Shown here: positions 62,285-64,000 of the stretch, one piece after another
How the letters are laid out: each line of letters starts with the position of its first letter
Position numbering within the stretch: the stretch's first letter is position 1
Origin: Triplophysa rosa
Taxonomy: Eukaryota > Chordata > Actinopteri > Cypriniformes > Nemacheilidae
NCBI RefSeq assembly: GCF_024868665.1
Contig: NC_079890.1
Location: 3,466,093-3,530,092, forward strand
Direction: 5' to 3'
Length of the DNA: 64,000 nt
The notes under the pieces: generated by a model
Seen by the model: only the letters and a program-made list of their open reading frames with translations
What the model was told of the DNA's origin: nothing
Databases searched by the model: none
Made by a program: the position numbers and the translations under genes

Positions 62285-62432
62285 ATTACATTTGACATTT
62301 ACGCGTTTGGCAGATGCTTTCATCCAAAGTGATTTACAGTGCATTCAGGCTATACATTTTTTTCCAGTATGTGTGTTCCCTGGGAATCGAACCCACAACC
62401 GCGCAATGCGTTACCACTGAACTACAAGAACA
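62285..62432 (-). repeat. tRNA-derived SINE
   Basis: Read on the minus strand, a Pol III A box (TAGTTCAGTGG, complement of 62414-62424) is followed 20 bp later by a B box (GGTTCGATTCC, complement of 62383-62393). Then comes a body ending in the conserved fish motif seen as CCAAAGTGATTTACAG at 62323-62338 on the + strand. It is a SINE, not a functional tRNA: no cloverleaf, acceptor stem or CCA-side structure is kept. The tail resembles the V-SINE-type conserved part, from memory. Confidence 0.75.
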
Positions 62433-62438
62433 GTGTAT

Positions 62439-62578
62439 TAGTACTATAGTAAGATGCTAAAATAAAACGTTTTTTTCCCCTTTAATGTCTATTTAGTGCT
62501 TTAATCTGCCCCAGATTAAAGCACCAAATAGACATTAACGTAAAAAACACTTTATTTTTGCATCTTAGTATAGTACTA
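62439..62578. mobile_element. Near-perfect 140-bp palindrome (foldback MITE)
   Basis: Arms 62439-62508 and 62512-62578 are inverted copies with a few mismatches and small indels, separated by only 3 bp. The outer ends read TAGTACTATA and the inner ends TTTAATCTG / CAGATTAAA. No coding capacity. Confidence 0.85.
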
Positions 62579-62810
62579 GATTTGAGCCATTTTCCCTTTT
62601 AGACTTTTGTTGCAAATATTAATATAATATGCAATCATACTTACAATGTAAACATTTTTTTTCTTACATTTAAATGTTTTACAAATGTTTTTCTTAATTT
62701 TTAAGTACAATCAATTTTTTTATTTTGTTCTGTGGTAATAATTTGCTGTAAAAAAAATACAGTGTAATAATTTGACAAATTACAAAGGCAAATAACAACA
62801 ACAACAATAC

Positions 62811-62845
62811 TACTACTACTACTACTATTATTATTATTATTATTG
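62811..62845. repeat. CTA/TTA trinucleotide microsatellite
   Basis: About six ACT units pass into six ATT units without a gap. Confidence 0.9.
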
Positions 62846-64000
62846 AATGTTATGCAATTTATGGCCCTATTCTAATAACAATACAATTAACATGTGCACA
62901 TGAACCTTTTTATGTGGATTCAATGTAAAGTCCCATGTGAAACACATGGCATTAGATGTGGAAAACTGTTCATTTGCTTTCCCTGCCTGTGTATTTATTT
63001 ACCTTTGAAATGAAATAATATAAGAATAACATTTGTGTTTTCAATCTGTCTCACACTTGACCTATGTGTCTGTGACCACAAGAACGTCACCTTTGAGAAT
63101 GACTTCTCTATAAACTTCATAGAGGCAGAACCACCCAAACAGAAAATTGTTAGTTTTATTTTCCTTTGATATCAGGAACAATTTGAAAAGGCCACATTTA
63201 TGATATACTGAGAATAATATGAATATGTGCGTTCAGAGTCAAGTCCTCTAGACAGACGATGAATAGCGGCCGCTTTCAGCTTATCCGACTTTTGTGGGTT
63301 TTCTGAAGGGAAAAGTTGAGTGTTCCGAAGTGAATCGGTCAGGTTATAAATATGCCAAGCTACATCTTCCAGTCAGTAAGAACATCCGCTTATGAAAGAT
63401 CTTCTCTTTCTTAGTTGAGTCGTAGAGGTCCAGGAGATGTGAATACTCCAACAGATGGTGATGTTAATACAAAACAGATACAAAAGACATATTTTGCCAA
63501 AATGTCACAGCCTGCTAACTCCACCAACAGTGAATCTTCCTGAGCAGTGTCAAAACCATCTGCGTTTCAGAAAAACATGTTTCTACAACTTACTAGCAAG
63601 TCTCTCAAAAAAGTTTTTTGTTTTGGAGACTCGCATCATAATGTAAAAAAAGGGGCTTTCAATCCACACATGCTCTTAGTTTTCATCCTTGACAGACACT
63701 TTACTGAATGCTGGCTAAATGGCTTAAAAGCACAACCTGAGAAATTACCAAAAGACAGATTCTCCACCTCTGTGACCCAGACACAACAAACAGTTTATGC
63801 TGTGTGAGCTTCATAAAATGGAACTTTCAGACACGACTGCCATTTGTAAGGCACTTTTATCCAAGGTCGATGTAAAAAGATGCGTAAAACACTGCACGGA
63901 ATATAACAATCTCCTTCACTGACCTTCCGATGCTTGTTATTTACCGTACACCTGAAAACCAAATTGGGTTTATTTTCCTGGTCATTGAGATGTCTCACGA
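62846..64000. other. Intergenic, no gene recognised
   Basis: 63230-63440 is GC-richer and looks single-copy; it might be a control element. Short frames near 63455-63998 have no domain. A weak SINE-tail-like word (ACTTTTATCCAAGG) is at about 63855. Confidence 0.4.

Noticed and set aside
62383..62424. Possible tRNA gene on the minus strand
   Set aside because: Only A and B boxes are present, followed by a SINE body. No acceptor stem or cloverleaf.
1..64000. CRISPR arrays, prophage or bacterial operons
   Set aside because: Tandem arrays here have no unique spacers, there are no bacterial genes, and the gene structure and repeats are those of a vertebrate.

Overview
This window looks like vertebrate nuclear DNA from a teleost fish, most likely a cypriniform (carp/minnow/loach group). 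That assignment is an inference. It rests on one intron-containing vertebrate gene, very sparse coding density, and dispersed repeats of the kind that crowd cyprinid genomes (hAT-type and TTAA- or TA-flanked MITEs, a tRNA-derived SINE, a chromodomain Ty3/Gypsy element). No bacterial, organellar or viral gene set is present.

Only one intact protein-coding gene is supported: mex3b, on the + strand, with two coding exons (9860-10088 and 10823-12186; 530 codons plus stop). It encodes an RNA-binding ubiquitin-ligase-type protein with two KH domains and a C-terminal RING. Its promoter lies in a CpG-rich block (about 9420-9860) holding a GC box, a CCAAT box, an octamer and a palindromic CRE within 130 bp. 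A long AT-rich 3'UTR runs to a candidate poly(A) signal at 13453. The rest reads as a gene desert, which fits a developmental regulator flanked by distant control elements.

Layout. 1-3.4 kb: MITEs, a foldback hAT-like fragment and a partial LTR. 3.4-9.4 kb: mostly single-copy DNA with CpG-rich patches and one MITE. 9.4-13.5 kb: mex3b. 13.5-29.9 kb: single-copy DNA broken by several MITEs and a microsatellite. 29.9-32.2 kb: a pyrimidine-rich minisatellite with an 85-bp higher-order repeat. 34.4-37.2 kb: nested DNA transposons, the outer with an exact 8-bp target duplication, plus one N at a suspect exact duplication. 38.7-39.4 kb: a tandem array of about 51-bp units. 44.4-49.6 kb: a decayed chromodomain Ty3/Gypsy retrotransposon on the - strand, bounded by a 6-bp target duplication, with its 5' LTR fused to gag by a deletion. 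51.3-52.0 kb: a 21-bp minisatellite whose higher-order units grow by one repeat at each step. 52.9-64 kb: MITEs, a LINE reverse-transcriptase fossil, a SINE and a 140-bp near-perfect palindrome.

No operon, CRISPR array, real tRNA or rRNA gene was seen. I found nothing I would call a new biological system. The points most worth a second look are the transposon nest with its likely assembly artefact, the stepwise minisatellite, the LTR-gag deletion junction, and the single-copy blocks that may be mex3b enhancers.
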